Positions 14,476 through 25,020 of a stretch of DNA of 34,369 bases are shown here, piece by piece. Below the pieces are notes generated by a model, which searched no databases, was not told the DNA's origin, and saw only the letters and a list, made by a program, of their open reading frames with translations. Position 1 is the stretch's first letter; every line of letters starts with the position of its first letter. This DNA comes from Jatrophihabitans sp. GTDB taxonomy: Bacteria; Actinomycetota; Actinomycetes; Mycobacteriales; Jatrophihabitantaceae. The stretch covers positions 1 to 34,369 of the forward strand of contig JAICIE010000025.1 of NCBI GenBank assembly GCA_025924515.1, in the 5' to 3' direction. Both the position numbers and the translations under genes were made by a program.

Positions 14476-16806
14476 TCAGTGGCGGCGCGCCGGCCGCGAC
14501 CGGCGGCCGGGCAGGATCCGTCCCACCGTCGACGGCGGGAGCAGCGCCGCGCGCATCCTCGCCCTCAGCGGCAGCCGGGCCCGCAGCGCCGACTCGACCC
14601 GGGAGAACTCGGCGCCGACGTCCGCGCCGTCGAGCGGCGGCGGCGCGTATCGCGCGCGCTCGACGACCGTGGTCAGCGTGCGCAGCGACGCAACGGCGCC
14701 CCCGGCCGGTCCGCTGAGCTCGTCGGCGACCTGCCGCGGCGTGCGCGCCGCTGACCAGACGTAGCCGAGATCGGTCGCGGTCGCCGACAGTTCGTCCCAC
14801 AGCGCCTCCCCGTCGCCGTCGGCCGCGCGGCGCAGACGCCGGCTGCGCTGCAGGCGGCGCAGCCCGAAGGGCAGCAGGACCAGGAGCCCGAGCAACACCA
14901 GGCTGCCGAGCACGGCCAGCGGGACCGCCCAGTCGATGCCGCGAGCCGAACCCGACCGGATCGTCCCCGCCGGCGCCCCCGAGGACGGCGCACTCGAGGT
15001 CGACCCGGCGGGGTTCGACAGCGACTTCTTGTTGGGGATCCCGTTGGACTCCTCGCTGGTCGACCCGGGGTGCGGAGCCCATGGCAGCCCGCTGGTGGCT
15101 GCGCCCGGCAGCGCACTGATCGGCGTCGGGTCGAACGGCACCCAACCGACCCCGCCGAAGTACGCCTCGACCCAGGCGTGCGCATCCGAAGTGGTGACGG
15201 TGAAGAACCCCTTGGCGTTCGGGAGATCGTGGGTGTAACCGAGCACGACGCGTGCGGGCACCCGGGCCCGGCGAAGCATCACTGCCATGGCCGCGGCGTA
15301 CTGCTGGCAGTACCCCGCCTTCGTCTTGAGGAAGTCGACGAGCGCGCTGCCGCTGTCGCCGGCCTGCGTCGACAGCGTGTAGACGAAGCCGCTACCCGGG
15401 TTGGTGAAGTAGTCGCTGATCGCCCGGGCCCGCTCGTACGGTCCGGAGGCGTTCTGGGTCAGCCGGCGCACGAGGGAATTCACATACGCGGGCACGGTCG
15501 GTATGCGCAGATAGTCGTCGAGACCGATCCCGGGAGAGACCGGCGGTGCGGCGCGCAGCTGCCGCACGGTCGGGTGCGGCTGCGCGACGGTCTCGTGGAT
15601 CACGTCACCGCGGGAAACCTTGCTCCCGGTGAACAGCTGGTCGAGCGGTGCCCACTCCGTGTCGACGTCGACCCCGGTCACCCCGGTCGGCAGCGCGAAC
15701 ACCGGGGCGTTCGACGTGAGGCCGGCGACGGTTATGTCGGCGTCGAACGTGTCGTAGGTGTTGAAGCCGGGCCGCGGGTAGACCTCGAGCCCCTCGTCGA
15801 TGCCCTGCGACAGCCCGCGGCTGCCCACCGCCCAGCCGTCACCGACGTAGTCGGACAGGACGTTCTCGCGCAGATAGAACGGTTCGAGGCCCGAGGAGGC
15901 GGACCGCGAGGTGACATGGACGCTGAACAGGTCCTGCACCCCCGGACGCACGAGCTGTCCCCGCAGGGCCGCGAACGGCTGGATGGACCCGGCGTCCGCG
16001 GCGCCGAACCCACCGCTGCCGCGCCCGGACCCGTTGTGGAACAGGTTCGCCAGGACGTTGCGCGAGTTCGACGGAACGAACAGCGGCAGCACGACGGCGA
16101 GCCCGAGCGCGATCACGGCGATGCGGCGACCGGACGGGATCAGCGTCTGCGCCGCGCGCGACATGCCCGGGCGGCGCACCAAGTGACCCCAGCGCGCGAA
16201 ATCGTCGAGGGAGTCGACGGAGAGTAGCAGCAGGAACGCGGCACCGGCGACCGCGAACAGCTCCCACGGAACCGGGCGGCGGGGGACGGCGCCGGACACG
16301 GTGAAGACCACCAGGAGCGGCACGCCGGCCAGCGCACCGTGGCGCCCGACGACGGCGATGAGGTCGATCAGGGCCGCCGTCAGGCCGAACACCGCGCACA
16401 GCGCCAGACGGATCCCGACGGTCGAGTGCACCGGCGCCGCCTCGTCCTGGATCGTCCGGTGCAGATCGCCCATCAGGAGCGCGACGTCGTGCCAGGCGCC
16501 GCCGAGCGGGAGCAGGCCCAGCACGGCGTGCTGCGGCACGAACCGCGCCGTCAACCACGGGATCAGCAGGACGATCCCGATCCATACGTGCGCAGCGCTC
16601 GCCGGCCGGGTCCGCCGCAGGACGAGTCCCGGTGCCGCCACGACGAGCATGGTGAGCCAGACGTCCAGCAGCCAGCCCCGGTCGCTGATCAGGGTGAGCA
16701 GCGGAACGATCCCGAGCGCGCTGGCCACCAGCGCCTCGGCGGTGCGCCGCACCCCGGTCCGATTGGCCGGGTCCGGCCCCGCGGCGGTCTCGGCGGCGCG
16801 GCTCAT
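14476..16806 (-). CDS. TgpA-type transglutaminase-like membrane protein
   Basis: A 776-residue protein. The N-terminal part (about residues 20-245) has six or so transmembrane segments. A large extracytoplasmic region holds a transglutaminase/cysteine-protease core with the full triad: Cys500 (KAGYCQQYAAAMAVMLR), His543 (SDAHAWVEAYF) and Asp559 (WVPFDPTP). A Ser/Pro/Gly-rich linker leads to a last membrane segment near residues 616-640 and a cytoplasmic DUF4129-like tail. The start ATG at 16806 overlaps the DUF58 stop as ATGA. The MoxR-DUF58-TgpA set is widely conserved, and Pseudomonas TgpA is essential, but the substrate is unknown. Its position beside the dcw cluster suggests a cell-envelope role. 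It ends facing the DUF3040 gene across two hairpins. Confidence 0.9.
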   Translation of the reverse strand: MSRAAETAAGPDPANRTGVRRTAEALVASALGIVPLLTLISDRGWLLDVWLTMLVVAAPGLVLRRTRPASAAHVWIGIVLLIPWLTARFVPQHAVLGLLPLGGAWHDVALLMGDLHRTIQDEAAPVHSTVGIRLALCAVFGLTAALIDLIAVVGRHGALAGVPLLVVFTVSGAVPRRPVPWELFAVAGAAFLLLLSVDSLDDFARWGHLVRRPGMSRAAQTLIPSGRRIAVIALGLAVVLPLFVPSNSRNVLANLFHNGSGRGSGGFGAADAGSIQPFAALRGQLVRPGVQDLFSVHVTSRSASSGLEPFYLRENVLSDYVGDGWAVGSRGLSQGIDEGLEVYPRPGFNTYDTFDADITVAGLTSNAPVFALPTGVTGVDVDTEWAPLDQLFTGSKVSRGDVIHETVAQPHPTVRQLRAAPPVSPGIGLDDYLRIPTVPAYVNSLVRRLTQNASGPYERARAISDYFTNPGSGFVYTLSTQAGDSGSALVDFLKTKAGYCQQYAAAMAVMLRRARVPARVVLGYTHDLPNAKGFFTVTTSDAHAWVEAYFGGVGWVPFDPTPISALPGAATSGLPWAPHPGSTSEESNGIPNKKSLSNPAGSTSSAPSSGAPAGTIRSGSARGIDWAVPLAVLGSLVLLGLLVLLPFGLRRLQRSRRLRRAADGDGEALWDELSATATDLGYVWSAARTPRQVADELSGPAGGAVASLRTLTTVVERARYAPPPLDGADVGAEFSRVESALRARLPLRARMRAALLPPSTVGRILPGRRSRPARRH

Positions 16807-18116
16807 CCGGACCCTCCGGTCGGGGTCCAGGCCGCACTCCGCGCGCCGATCCCGCGTTCGGCCAGGCGGCGCCACACCGCGGGCAACGACTCGCCGCGCG
16901 ACACCACGACGACCTGCCAGCCCGCCGTCGCGAGGACCCGCGCCGCGCGCTCGACGCGGTCGGCGACCGCGATCCCCGGGCTGCCCCAGGCCCCCACGTC
17001 CAGCAGCACTGCGACCGCCTGCTGCACGAAGCTCACCTGGTGCACCGCGGTGAGTGCCCGCAGGCTGGCGTCGTCGAGCAGTCCGAGCACCGCGACGGTC
17101 GTCGACTCCCGGGCGAGCCGGCCCAGCGGGCGCGTCCAGCCCGCCAACGAGGCGTGCCGGGTCGCGCGCACTGCGGCCAGGTGGTCGGACAGCGCCGCTG
17201 CCTCGGCGAAGGCGACAGGATCGCCGCCGGCGGCGTCATCGAGCAGCGCCAGCGGACGTCCGTCCAGCAGGACGTGGGTCCCGATGCTGGCCGCCGCGCT
17301 GATCGCCCACTCCATGCTGTCGCGGGCGCGCTCGTCGTCGTCGGAGTCGTCCTCGTCCGCCGGGGTACGCAGGTGACCCGCGGCCCGCAGGTCCAGCGCC
17401 AGGGTGACCTGCCCCTGCGAGGGTCGCTCCTCCTGCCGGACCATCAGCGCTCCCGTGCGCGCGGAGGACCGCCAATGGATCTTGCGGAGATCGTCGCCCA
17501 TGCGGTACTCGCGCGTCGACGCGTCGTCGGCGCCGTGGGAGCCCACCGACAGGCTGCCGGTGGCGTCTCCGACGTCGAGCGTGCGGGTCAGGTCGGCGTT
17601 GCCCAGCGCGTCGATCCGCGGCGTGACGACGAAGTCGCTCGTCAGCGTGAACGACCGCAGCACGTCCACGAGGTGGAACGGGTCGGTGAGCCGGATCCGC
17701 AGCGGCCCGGCGCGGTAGCGACCCCGCGCCAGCCCGGGCATCCGGTAGCTCACGGTCCGCGACTCGCGGCGCGCGAGACTCTCGATCACGAACCGGGCCC
17801 GGCCGTCCAGCTGGGCGGGCAGTTGATCCTCGAGCATCAACGGTCCGACGCGCAGCAGCGAGCGGTTGGTCAGTGTCAGGTGCACGACGACCGTTGCGCC
17901 GGACTCCGTGCGCGCCGGCTCGACGCTGCGCCGATTCGCGAGCAGCAGCCGGGACCGCAGCACCACCAGAGCCGAGACCGCGGGAACCGCGAGCGCCAGC
18001 ACGCCGGCCCGCACGAGGTCGACGACTCCCAGCAGGATCCCGCAGAGCAGGGCCGTGGCGCCCGCCGCGACGAGACAGGTCGCTCGCGTGGTGAGAACGC
18101 CGCGGCCTGCTCTCAC
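16803..18116 (-). CDS. DUF58 domain protein
   Basis: A 437-residue protein with two adjacent N-terminal hydrophobic segments (about residues 8-50) and the DUF58 signature YRMGDDLRKIHWRSSARTGALMVRQEE near the middle, then a von Willebrand-A-like C-terminal half. DUF58 proteins accompany MoxR ATPases, which are thought to act on them as chaperone clients; no reaction is known. I choose the GTG at 18116 because the only in-frame ATG upstream (18239) lies inside moxR, and the membrane segment begins a few residues later. An acidic insert (PADEDDSDDDERARDS) near residue 255 is unusual and probably a surface loop. It follows moxR by 49 bases and is coupled to tgpA. Confidence 0.88.
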   Translation of the reverse strand: MRAGRGVLTTRATCLVAAGATALLCGILLGVVDLVRAGVLALAVPAVSALVVLRSRLLLANRRSVEPARTESGATVVVHLTLTNRSLLRVGPLMLEDQLPAQLDGRARFVIESLARRESRTVSYRMPGLARGRYRAGPLRIRLTDPFHLVDVLRSFTLTSDFVVTPRIDALGNADLTRTLDVGDATGSLSVGSHGADDASTREYRMGDDLRKIHWRSSARTGALMVRQEERPSQGQVTLALDLRAAGHLRTPADEDDSDDDERARDSMEWAISAAASIGTHVLLDGRPLALLDDAAGGDPVAFAEAAALSDHLAAVRATRHASLAGWTRPLGRLARESTTVAVLGLLDDASLRALTAVHQVSFVQQAVAVLLDVGAWGSPGIAVADRVERAARVLATAGWQVVVVSRGESLPAVWRRLAERGIGARSAAWTPTGGSG

Positions 18117-18165
18117 GGGCCGACTGCCGTCGACCGCGGCGAAGCGCTGCGACGCCCGCTGCCGG

Positions 18166-19296
<1,131 letters not shown>

Positions 19297-19342
19297 CGAG
19301 TATTGCCGACGTCGGCCGGTGCCCGCCACGCCGCGAGAACCG

Positions 19343-19371
19343 TTGGCGGCGATCCGGCGGTGCGTTAGTGT
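19343..19371 (+). promoter_or_regulatory. Promoter of the mraZ/dcw operon
   Basis: TTGGCG (19343-19348), a 17-base spacer and TAGTGT (19366-19371) form a good vegetative-sigma promoter. Transcription would start near 19378, about 58 bases before mraZ. The three MraZ boxes begin at the last base of the -10 element. Confidence 0.65.
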
Positions 19372-19395
19372 GGGGCTTAGTGGGGCACAGTGGGG
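19371..19395 (+). promoter_or_regulatory. MraZ operator: three TGGGG boxes with 10-bp period
   Basis: TGGGG occurs at 19371, 19381 and 19391, separated by five bases each time, so the repeats lie on the same face of the helix. E. coli MraZ binds three TGGG(A/G) repeats spaced by five bases just downstream of its own promoter. The same arrangement here covers the predicted transcription start and argues for autorepression of the dcw operon. Confidence 0.85.
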
Positions 19396-19435
19396 AATCG
19401 CGGAAATCTGGTGGAGCTCCCGAGGAGGTGCAGGA

Positions 19436-19867
19436 GTGTTCCTCGGGACGCACACTCCCCGACTCGACGACAAAGGCCGGCTCGCCCTGCCGGCGCGGTT
19501 CCGACCCGAGCTGGAAGGAGGGCTGGTGATCTGTCGCGGTCTGGACCGATGCCTGTTCGCCTTCCCGACCGCCGAGTTCGAGCGGTTCACCGCCGCCCTG
19601 CGCAGCGCCCCGGTGACCGACCGCCGGGTCCGCGACTACAGCCGGATGCTGTTCGCCGGCGCCTCCAACGAGGTTCCGGACGCCCAAGGCCGGATCACCA
19701 TCCCACCCCCGCTGCGCAGCTACGCGGGCCTCGGGGGCAATTGCGCGGTGATCGGAGCCAACACCCGCATCGAGATCTGGAACGGGCCCGCTTGGGAGCA
19801 GTACCAGACGCAGGCCGAGCAAGCCTTCGCCGACATCGCCGAGGAGGTGCTGCCCGGGATCCTCTGA
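19436..19867 (+). CDS. mraZ: Transcriptional regulator MraZ
   Basis: A 143-residue protein with two AbrB-like half-domains. The first motif is [15 protein letters not shown] (residues 9-23); the second, [13 protein letters not shown], follows near residue 82. MraZ forms a ring-shaped oligomer that binds repeats in its own promoter and controls the dcw operon. The GTG at 19436 follows GAGGAGG and the family N-terminus [14 protein letters not shown], which fixes the start; frames further upstream run through intergenic DNA. It is the first gene of the cluster, and rsmH follows after 156 bases in which I see no clear gene or hairpin. Confidence 0.95.
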   Translation: MFLGTHTPRLDDKGRLALPARFRPELEGGLVICRGLDRCLFAFPTAEFERFTAALRSAPVTDRRVRDYSRMLFAGASNEVPDAQGRITIPPPLRSYAGLGGNCAVIGANTRIEIWNGPAWEQYQTQAEQAFADIAEEVLPGIL

Positions 19868-20023
19868 CCGCCGCGCGCTCACCGGTGCGGCCTCCTCCCG
19901 GCTCGTCCTGACGCTCCTTCCCCAGTGCCAGGCCGACTCCGGGCGGGGACCAGACCGCTGAGGGCAACCTGCGAGCCCGCCGTCCGTGCCGTTCCGCCCG
20001 ACCCCGAGCGAGGAGGGAGCGCA

Positions 20024-20998
20024 ATGCCCGACGAGCGACCCGCCGCCGAGTCGGCCGTGCACGTCCCGGTCCTGCTGGACCGGGTGCTCGCGCTGCTCGC
20101 TCCGCCGCTGTCGGACCGCCCAGCGGTCGCTGTCGACGCCACCGTGGGGTTGGGTGGCCACGCCGAGGCGCTGCTGCGCGCCCACCCGCGCCTCACCCTC
20201 GTCGGCCTGGACCGCGACGAGGACGCGCTCGCGCGGAGCCGCGCCCGGCTGGCTGCCTTCGGCGCGCGGGCCCGGCTGGTGCACGCGGTCTACGACCGCA
20301 TGCCGCAGGTGCTCGACTCGCTCGGGATCGGCGGGGTGGACGGCGTGCTGTTCGACCTCGGGGTGTCGTCGCTGCAGCTGGACGTGTCCCAGCGCGGGTT
20401 CGCCTACGCCCAGGACGCCCCCTTGGACATGCGCATGGACGCCAGCGCCGGCCCGACCGCCGCGGACGTCGTGAACACCTACGCCGTGGGAGATCTGGCC
20501 CGAGTGCTGCGTGAGTACGGCGAGGAGCGCTTCGCCCTGCGGATCGCGCAGGCTATCGACCGGGCCCGACGGCGCTCCCCGCTGAGCTCGACCGGCGAAC
20601 TGGCCGCGCTGGTGCGCGATGCGATCCCCGCCGCGACCCGCCGGGTCGGCGGGAACCCGGCCAAGCGCACGTTCCAGGCGCTGCGGATCGAGGTCAACGG
20701 CGAGCTGGACGCGCTGCGCGGCGCGATCCCCGCCGCAATCGACCGGCTCGCGCTGCACGGGCGGGTCGTGGCGCTGGCCTACCACTCCCTCGAGGACCGG
20801 ATCGTCAAGCAGGCCCTCGTCGCCGCGGCAGCCGACCCGACGCCGATCGACCTTCCGGTGCCGCTCGCCGACCGCGGCCCGCAGCTGCGGCTGCTCACTC
20901 GCGGCGCCGAGACCGCGTCCTCGACCGAGATCTCCGACAACCCGCGCGCGGCATCGGTCCGCCTGCGCGCCGCCGAGCGCATCCGGGAGTCCGTGTGA
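20024..20998 (+). CDS. rsmH: 16S rRNA (cytosine-1402-N4)-methyltransferase
   Basis: A 324-residue SAM methyltransferase (formerly MraW) that modifies C1402 in the ribosomal P site. Motifs are [10 protein letters not shown] near the start, [15 protein letters not shown] (SAM motif I), [42 protein letters not shown] and [11 protein letters not shown]. The ATG at 20024 is set by GAGGAGGG nine bases upstream; an in-frame ATG at 19925 lacks family sequence. Its TGA is overlapped by the GTG of ftsL, the first of a long series of coupled junctions in the cluster. Confidence 0.97.
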   Translation: MPDERPAAESAVHVPVLLDRVLALLAPPLSDRPAVAVDATVGLGGHAEALLRAHPRLTLVGLDRDEDALARSRARLAAFGARARLVHAVYDRMPQVLDSLGIGGVDGVLFDLGVSSLQLDVSQRGFAYAQDAPLDMRMDASAGPTAADVVNTYAVGDLARVLREYGEERFALRIAQAIDRARRRSPLSSTGELAALVRDAIPAATRRVGGNPAKRTFQALRIEVNGELDALRGAIPAAIDRLALHGRVVALAYHSLEDRIVKQALVAAAADPTPIDLPVPLADRGPQLRLLTRGAETASSTEISDNPRAASVRLRAAERIRESV

Positions 20999-21654
20999 GT
21001 CCTCGCCCGACAGAACCTCGCCACGCCAGCCGGGCGCCGTTCACGCTTCTGGTGCTCGGGATCCTTGGGGGCGGGCTGGTCCTGCTGTTGGCGCTGAACA
21101 CCGCATCCGCCGCCAACGAGCTGCGGCGACATGATCTGGCCGCCCGCGACGAGGCGATCGCGGCCTCGCTGGTCGAGTTGCGCAACGCCGTCGCAGCGAG
21201 CGCGGCACCGCAGAACCTGGCCCTGCACGCCGCGGCGTACGGCATGGTCCCGGCCGGGAACCCGGCGTTCCTGGTCGTCGGGCGGTCCGGGTCGGTTCGC
21301 GTGCTCGGCAGCCCGGGGCCCGCATCCGCCGTCCCGCTGCCGCCGCCGGCGTCCTCGCCGGCCAAGGCCGCCGGAAGAAAACATGCGAAGGCGCCATCCG
21401 GCGCACAGAAGCGCGCTCACCCGTCGGCGTCGACCCGCTCTTCGGCAGCAGCGGGGACCCCGAGAACGTCGACCACGAGAACGTCGGCCCAGCGCTCGTC
21501 GGCCGAGGCCCGCACGACGTCCACCGCGGCCCGCACCAGCCCTGCTCCTCAGCCGCCCGCCGCCACTGCGACGAGGCCGGCGCCGTCGCCGACCCCCGCG
21601 CGGCCCAGCTCGACGCCCGTTCCCACCATCACCCTGCCGGGAGGAACCCGATGA
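20995..21654 (+). CDS. ftsL: FtsL-like cell division protein with long low-complexity tail
   Basis: A 219-residue single-pass protein: a short cytoplasmic N-terminus, a transmembrane segment at about residues 15-36, then a short coiled-coil-like stretch (41-70) and [18 protein letters not shown] (77-92), typical of actinobacterial FtsL. FtsL, with FtsB and FtsQ, activates septal FtsW-FtsI outside the membrane. From about residue 105 to the end the protein is a Pro/Ser/Thr/Ala/Arg-rich tail predicted to lie in the wall space, roughly half the protein and probably disordered. The GTG at 20995 overlaps the rsmH stop, and its own stop overlaps ftsI as ATGA. Identification rests on position, topology and the YGMVP segment, since FtsL diverges fast. 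Confidence 0.82.
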   Translation: MSPRPTEPRHASRAPFTLLVLGILGGGLVLLLALNTASAANELRRHDLAARDEAIAASLVELRNAVAASAAPQNLALHAAAYGMVPAGNPAFLVVGRSGSVRVLGSPGPASAVPLPPPASSPAKAAGRKHAKAPSGAQKRAHPSASTRSSAAAGTPRTSTTRTSAQRSSAEARTTSTAARTSPAPQPPAATATRPAPSPTPARPSSTPVPTITLPGGTR

Positions 21655-23492
21655 GCCGCACCGGCGGACCAGCCCGTCCGCGTGCCCGGTACGGGTCCGC
21701 TCCTCGGGCCCGGCGGCGCTCCCTGCGCCTGGGACCCCTGCACGTACGCACCCGGTTCGGCTTCGCGGCGGTCTGCACCCTGCTGCTGGTGATCGGTGGC
21801 CGGCTGGTGCAGCTGCAGGGCTTCGACCACGGCCACTATTCGCAGGCCGCCGAGGCGCAGCGGCTGCTGCCGGTGACACTGCACGCGCTGCGCGGCGAGA
21901 TCGTCGACCGCAACGGCGTGGCGCTGGCCTACACGTCCGCCGCCCAGGACATCACCGCGAACCCGGCGCAGATCCGTCCCGCGCAACGGGCGCAGTACGC
22001 CGCCCGACTGGCGCCGCTGGTGGGCAAGCCGGAGACCGTGGTGGAGCAGGTGCTGGCGCAGCCGGGCCAGTACGCGGTGCTCGCCACCGGGCTCGACCCG
22101 ACGCTGGCGCAGCGCATCACCGACCTCGGTCTCGTCGGGATCTACTCCCAGGCGACGACCGAGCGGCAGTACCCGGGGCACACCACGGCCGCCAACGTCA
22201 TCGGCACCGTGCACTCCGACGGCGAAGGCGCCGCCGGCATCGAGGCCCAGTACAACTCCGTCCTCGCCGGCAAGGACGGCAGCGTCACCTACACCCTCGA
22301 CAACGTCGGCAACGTCAACCCGAGCAGCCGCTCCTTGGTGGATCCGGCCCGCAACGGCGGCACGGTCCGGCTGACGATCGATCAGAGCCTGCAGTACACG
22401 ACGCAGCAGTACCTCGACCGGGCGGTGCGCGAGTCCGGTGCCCGCAGCGCCGAGGCCGTGGTGCTCGACGCGCGCTCTGCGCAGGTGCTTGCGATGGCGT
22501 CGTCGGGCACGTTCGACGCCGACAACCCCAACACCATCGACCCGAACCGGCCCATGAACCCGCCGGTCATGTCCGCGTTCGAGCCCGGGTCGGTGCAGAA
22601 GGCCATCACCTTCGCGGCCGCCCTGCAGCACCACGTCATCACCCCGAAAACGGTGCTGCAGGTGCCCGACCACATCACCATGGGCGGTGTCACGATCAGC
22701 GACGCCTGGGGCCACCTGGCCTACCCGTTCACGGCCACCGGCATCCTCGCCGAGTCGTCGAACGTCGGAACGCTGATGATCGCGCACAAGCTCGGACCGA
22801 CGATCTGGTACGGCTACGAGCGCAAGTTCGGGGTGGGCCAGAAGACGGGGATCGAGCTGCCGGGGGAGAGCGCGGGCTACCTGCCTGCGCGCAAGGACTG
22901 GTCGGCGTCGACCTTCGCCAATCTTCCGTTCGGGCAGGGCGAGAGCATGACCGTCCTGCAATTGGCGTCCATCTATCAGGCGATCGCCAACAACGGCGTG
23001 CGAGTGCCGCCGCGGGTGGTTCAGTCGGTAACCGCTCCGGACGGGACCGTGAAGGTCACCGGACAGCCCGCCGGCATCCGGGTGATCGAGCCGACGACGG
23101 ACAAGACCCTGCGCACCATGCTCGAGTCGGTGACCCTGCCCGGCGGGACCGGCGTCAAGGCCGCGGTCCCCGGCTACCGGGTCGCCGGCAAGACCGGCAC
23201 GGCGCAGCAACCGGATCCCAACAACGGCGGGCGCTACTCCGACTGGATGAACTGGGACACCTTCGCCGGGATGGTCCCGGCCGACGCGCCGAAATTCGTT
23301 GTGGCGATCATGGTCGACAATCCCGCGCACGGCCTCGAGGGCGGCGACGTCGCCGCGCCGCTGTTCCACGACATCGCCAGCTACGAGGTCCAACACGCCG
23401 CCGTCCCGCCGACCGGATTGCTGTCGAAGCACGTGCCGCTGGTCCGTTGCGGCGCCAAGTGGTACGCCATCCTGGGCAGTACCGTCTGCTGA
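21651..23492 (+). CDS. ftsI: Septal peptidoglycan transpeptidase FtsI (PBP3)
   Basis: A 613-residue class B penicillin-binding protein. A basic N-terminus precedes a single transmembrane segment (residues 35-53); the PBP dimer domain follows with RGEIVDRNGVALAY. The transpeptidase domain has the three active-site motifs: Ser314-V-Q-Lys317 (FEPGSVQKA), Ser369-S-Asn371, and Lys514-T-Gly516 (VAGKTGTAQ). It cross-links septal peptidoglycan with FtsW. No PASTA domains follow; the C-terminus has two cysteines (VRCGAKWYAILGSTVC), which could form an extracytoplasmic disulfide. It is coupled to ftsL by ATGA and lies one base from murE. Confidence 0.97.
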   Translation: MSRTGGPARPRARYGSAPRARRRSLRLGPLHVRTRFGFAAVCTLLLVIGGRLVQLQGFDHGHYSQAAEAQRLLPVTLHALRGEIVDRNGVALAYTSAAQDITANPAQIRPAQRAQYAARLAPLVGKPETVVEQVLAQPGQYAVLATGLDPTLAQRITDLGLVGIYSQATTERQYPGHTTAANVIGTVHSDGEGAAGIEAQYNSVLAGKDGSVTYTLDNVGNVNPSSRSLVDPARNGGTVRLTIDQSLQYTTQQYLDRAVRESGARSAEAVVLDARSAQVLAMASSGTFDADNPNTIDPNRPMNPPVMSAFEPGSVQKAITFAAALQHHVITPKTVLQVPDHITMGGVTISDAWGHLAYPFTATGILAESSNVGTLMIAHKLGPTIWYGYERKFGVGQKTGIELPGESAGYLPARKDWSASTFANLPFGQGESMTVLQLASIYQAIANNGVRVPPRVVQSVTAPDGTVKVTGQPAGIRVIEPTTDKTLRTMLESVTLPGGTGVKAAVPGYRVAGKTGTAQQPDPNNGGRYSDWMNWDTFAGMVPADAPKFVVAIMVDNPAHGLEGGDVAAPLFHDIASYEVQHAAVPPTGLLSKHVPLVRCGAKWYAILGSTVC

Positions 23493-23493
23493 C

Positions 23494-25020
23494 GTGCCGC
23501 CCGCTGCCGATGCTGCCTGCGCCGCGGGCGTGCCCCGTCCGCGGGGGCTGCGGCCGGTGCTGCTGTCGCAGCTGCCCGGCCGCGGGCGGCTCGCCGGACC
23601 GGACGCGGCCGTCACCGGCGTCACCCATGCGTCGACGGACGTCCGACCCGGCGACCTGTTCGCCGGCGTCCCCGGCCGCAGCGGCTCAGGCGCCCGGTTC
23701 GCCGCCCAGGCGGTCAGTGCCGGCGCGGCCGCCGTCCTCACCGATCCGCCCGGAGCGGCGCAGGTTCCTTCCGGCGTTCCCGTTCTCATCGTCGCCGACG
23801 TCCGCGCCGCGCTGGGTCCGGTCTCGGCCCGCGTCTACGGCGACCCGTCGGCGCAGCTCGACGTCGTCGGCGTGACGGGAACGAGCGGCAAGACCACCAC
23901 GGCGTTCTTCGTGCGCGCCGGGCTGCAGGCGGCCGGCCGGACCTGCGGGCTGATGGGAACGGTGGCGACACTGCTCGGCGAGGAGTCGATCAAGAGCGCG
24001 TTCACGACACCGGAGGCGCCGCACGTACAAGCGCTGCTGGCGGTGATGCGCGAGCGCGGCGCCGACAGCGTGGTCATGGAGGTGTCGAGCCACGCGCTGG
24101 CTCTCGGCCGCGCCGACGGGATCGCGTTCGCCGCGGCCGGCTTCACCAACCTCTCCCGCGACCATCTGGACTTCCACCCGACGATGCAGGACTACTTCGA
24201 CGCCAAGGCGCGGCTGTTCGACGGACGCGCGCGCCGGGCCGCGGTCGTCGTCGACGACGAGTGGGGCGGCCGGATGGCGGAGCTGGCCGGGCCGGCCGCG
24301 GCGACGGTCTCCACCGCCGGAGCGGAGGCGACCTGGCGCGCCGTCGAGGTGGAACCCGCACCGGAGGGCGGAACCGCCTTCCGCCTGCTCGGCCCGGGGA
24401 TCGACCTGCGCACCGGCTGCGCGGTGCCGGGATGGTACAACGTGGCCAACGCGGCGTTGGCGCTCGCGCTGCTCGACGCGGTCGGGATTCCGGTCGCCGC
24501 GGTCGCGCCCGCCGTGGCCGCGGCCGTGGTGCCCGGGCGGATGGAGCGCATCGACGAGGGCCAGCCGTTCCTGGCGGTGGTCGACTACAGCCACAAGCCG
24601 GCCGCCGTCGACAACGCGCTGCGGGCGCTTCGGCCGCAGACCCGAGGACGGCTGCTCGTGGTCCTCGGGTGCGGCGGCGACCGCGATCGCGAAAAGCGTC
24701 CGGTGATGGGCGAGCTCGCGGCCCGGGGCGCCGACCTGCTGATCGTCACCGATGACAACCCGCGCTCGGAGGATCCCGCCGCGATCCGGCGCGCGGTTCT
24801 GGCCGGGGCGACCCGGGTTCCACCCGGCCGGCGCGGCGAGGTCCGCGAGGTCGGCGACCGTGCAGCGGCGATCCGAGCCGCGGTGGCGCAGGCCCGGCCG
24901 GGCGACACCGTGCTGGTCGCGGGCAAGGGGCACGAGACCGGCCAGGAGATCGACGGTGTGGTGCACCCGTTCGACGACCGCGACGTCCTGCGCGCCGCCG
25001 TGCGGGGGGTCCGCGCATGA
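23494..25020 (+). CDS. murE: UDP-MurNAc-L-Ala-D-Glu:meso-diaminopimelate ligase
   Basis: A 508-residue Mur ligase adding the third stem-peptide residue. The P-loop is [11 protein letters not shown] (Lys133); [31 protein letters not shown] (with the likely carbamylated Lys) and [15 protein letters not shown] follow. Asp421-Asn-Pro-Arg424 is the DNPR motif of meso-diaminopimelate-specific MurE, so the wall is predicted to be mDAP-type. I choose the GTG at 23494, one base after the ftsI stop. The open frame continues upstream inside ftsI but without Mur homology. The ATGA at its end starts murF. Confidence 0.95.
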   Translation: MPPAADAACAAGVPRPRGLRPVLLSQLPGRGRLAGPDAAVTGVTHASTDVRPGDLFAGVPGRSGSGARFAAQAVSAGAAAVLTDPPGAAQVPSGVPVLIVADVRAALGPVSARVYGDPSAQLDVVGVTGTSGKTTTAFFVRAGLQAAGRTCGLMGTVATLLGEESIKSAFTTPEAPHVQALLAVMRERGADSVVMEVSSHALALGRADGIAFAAAGFTNLSRDHLDFHPTMQDYFDAKARLFDGRARRAAVVVDDEWGGRMAELAGPAAATVSTAGAEATWRAVEVEPAPEGGTAFRLLGPGIDLRTGCAVPGWYNVANAALALALLDAVGIPVAAVAPAVAAAVVPGRMERIDEGQPFLAVVDYSHKPAAVDNALRALRPQTRGRLLVVLGCGGDRDREKRPVMGELAARGADLLIVTDDNPRSEDPAAIRRAVLAGATRVPPGRRGEVREVGDRAAAIRAAVAQARPGDTVLVAGKGHETGQEIDGVVHPFDDRDVLRAAVRGVRA

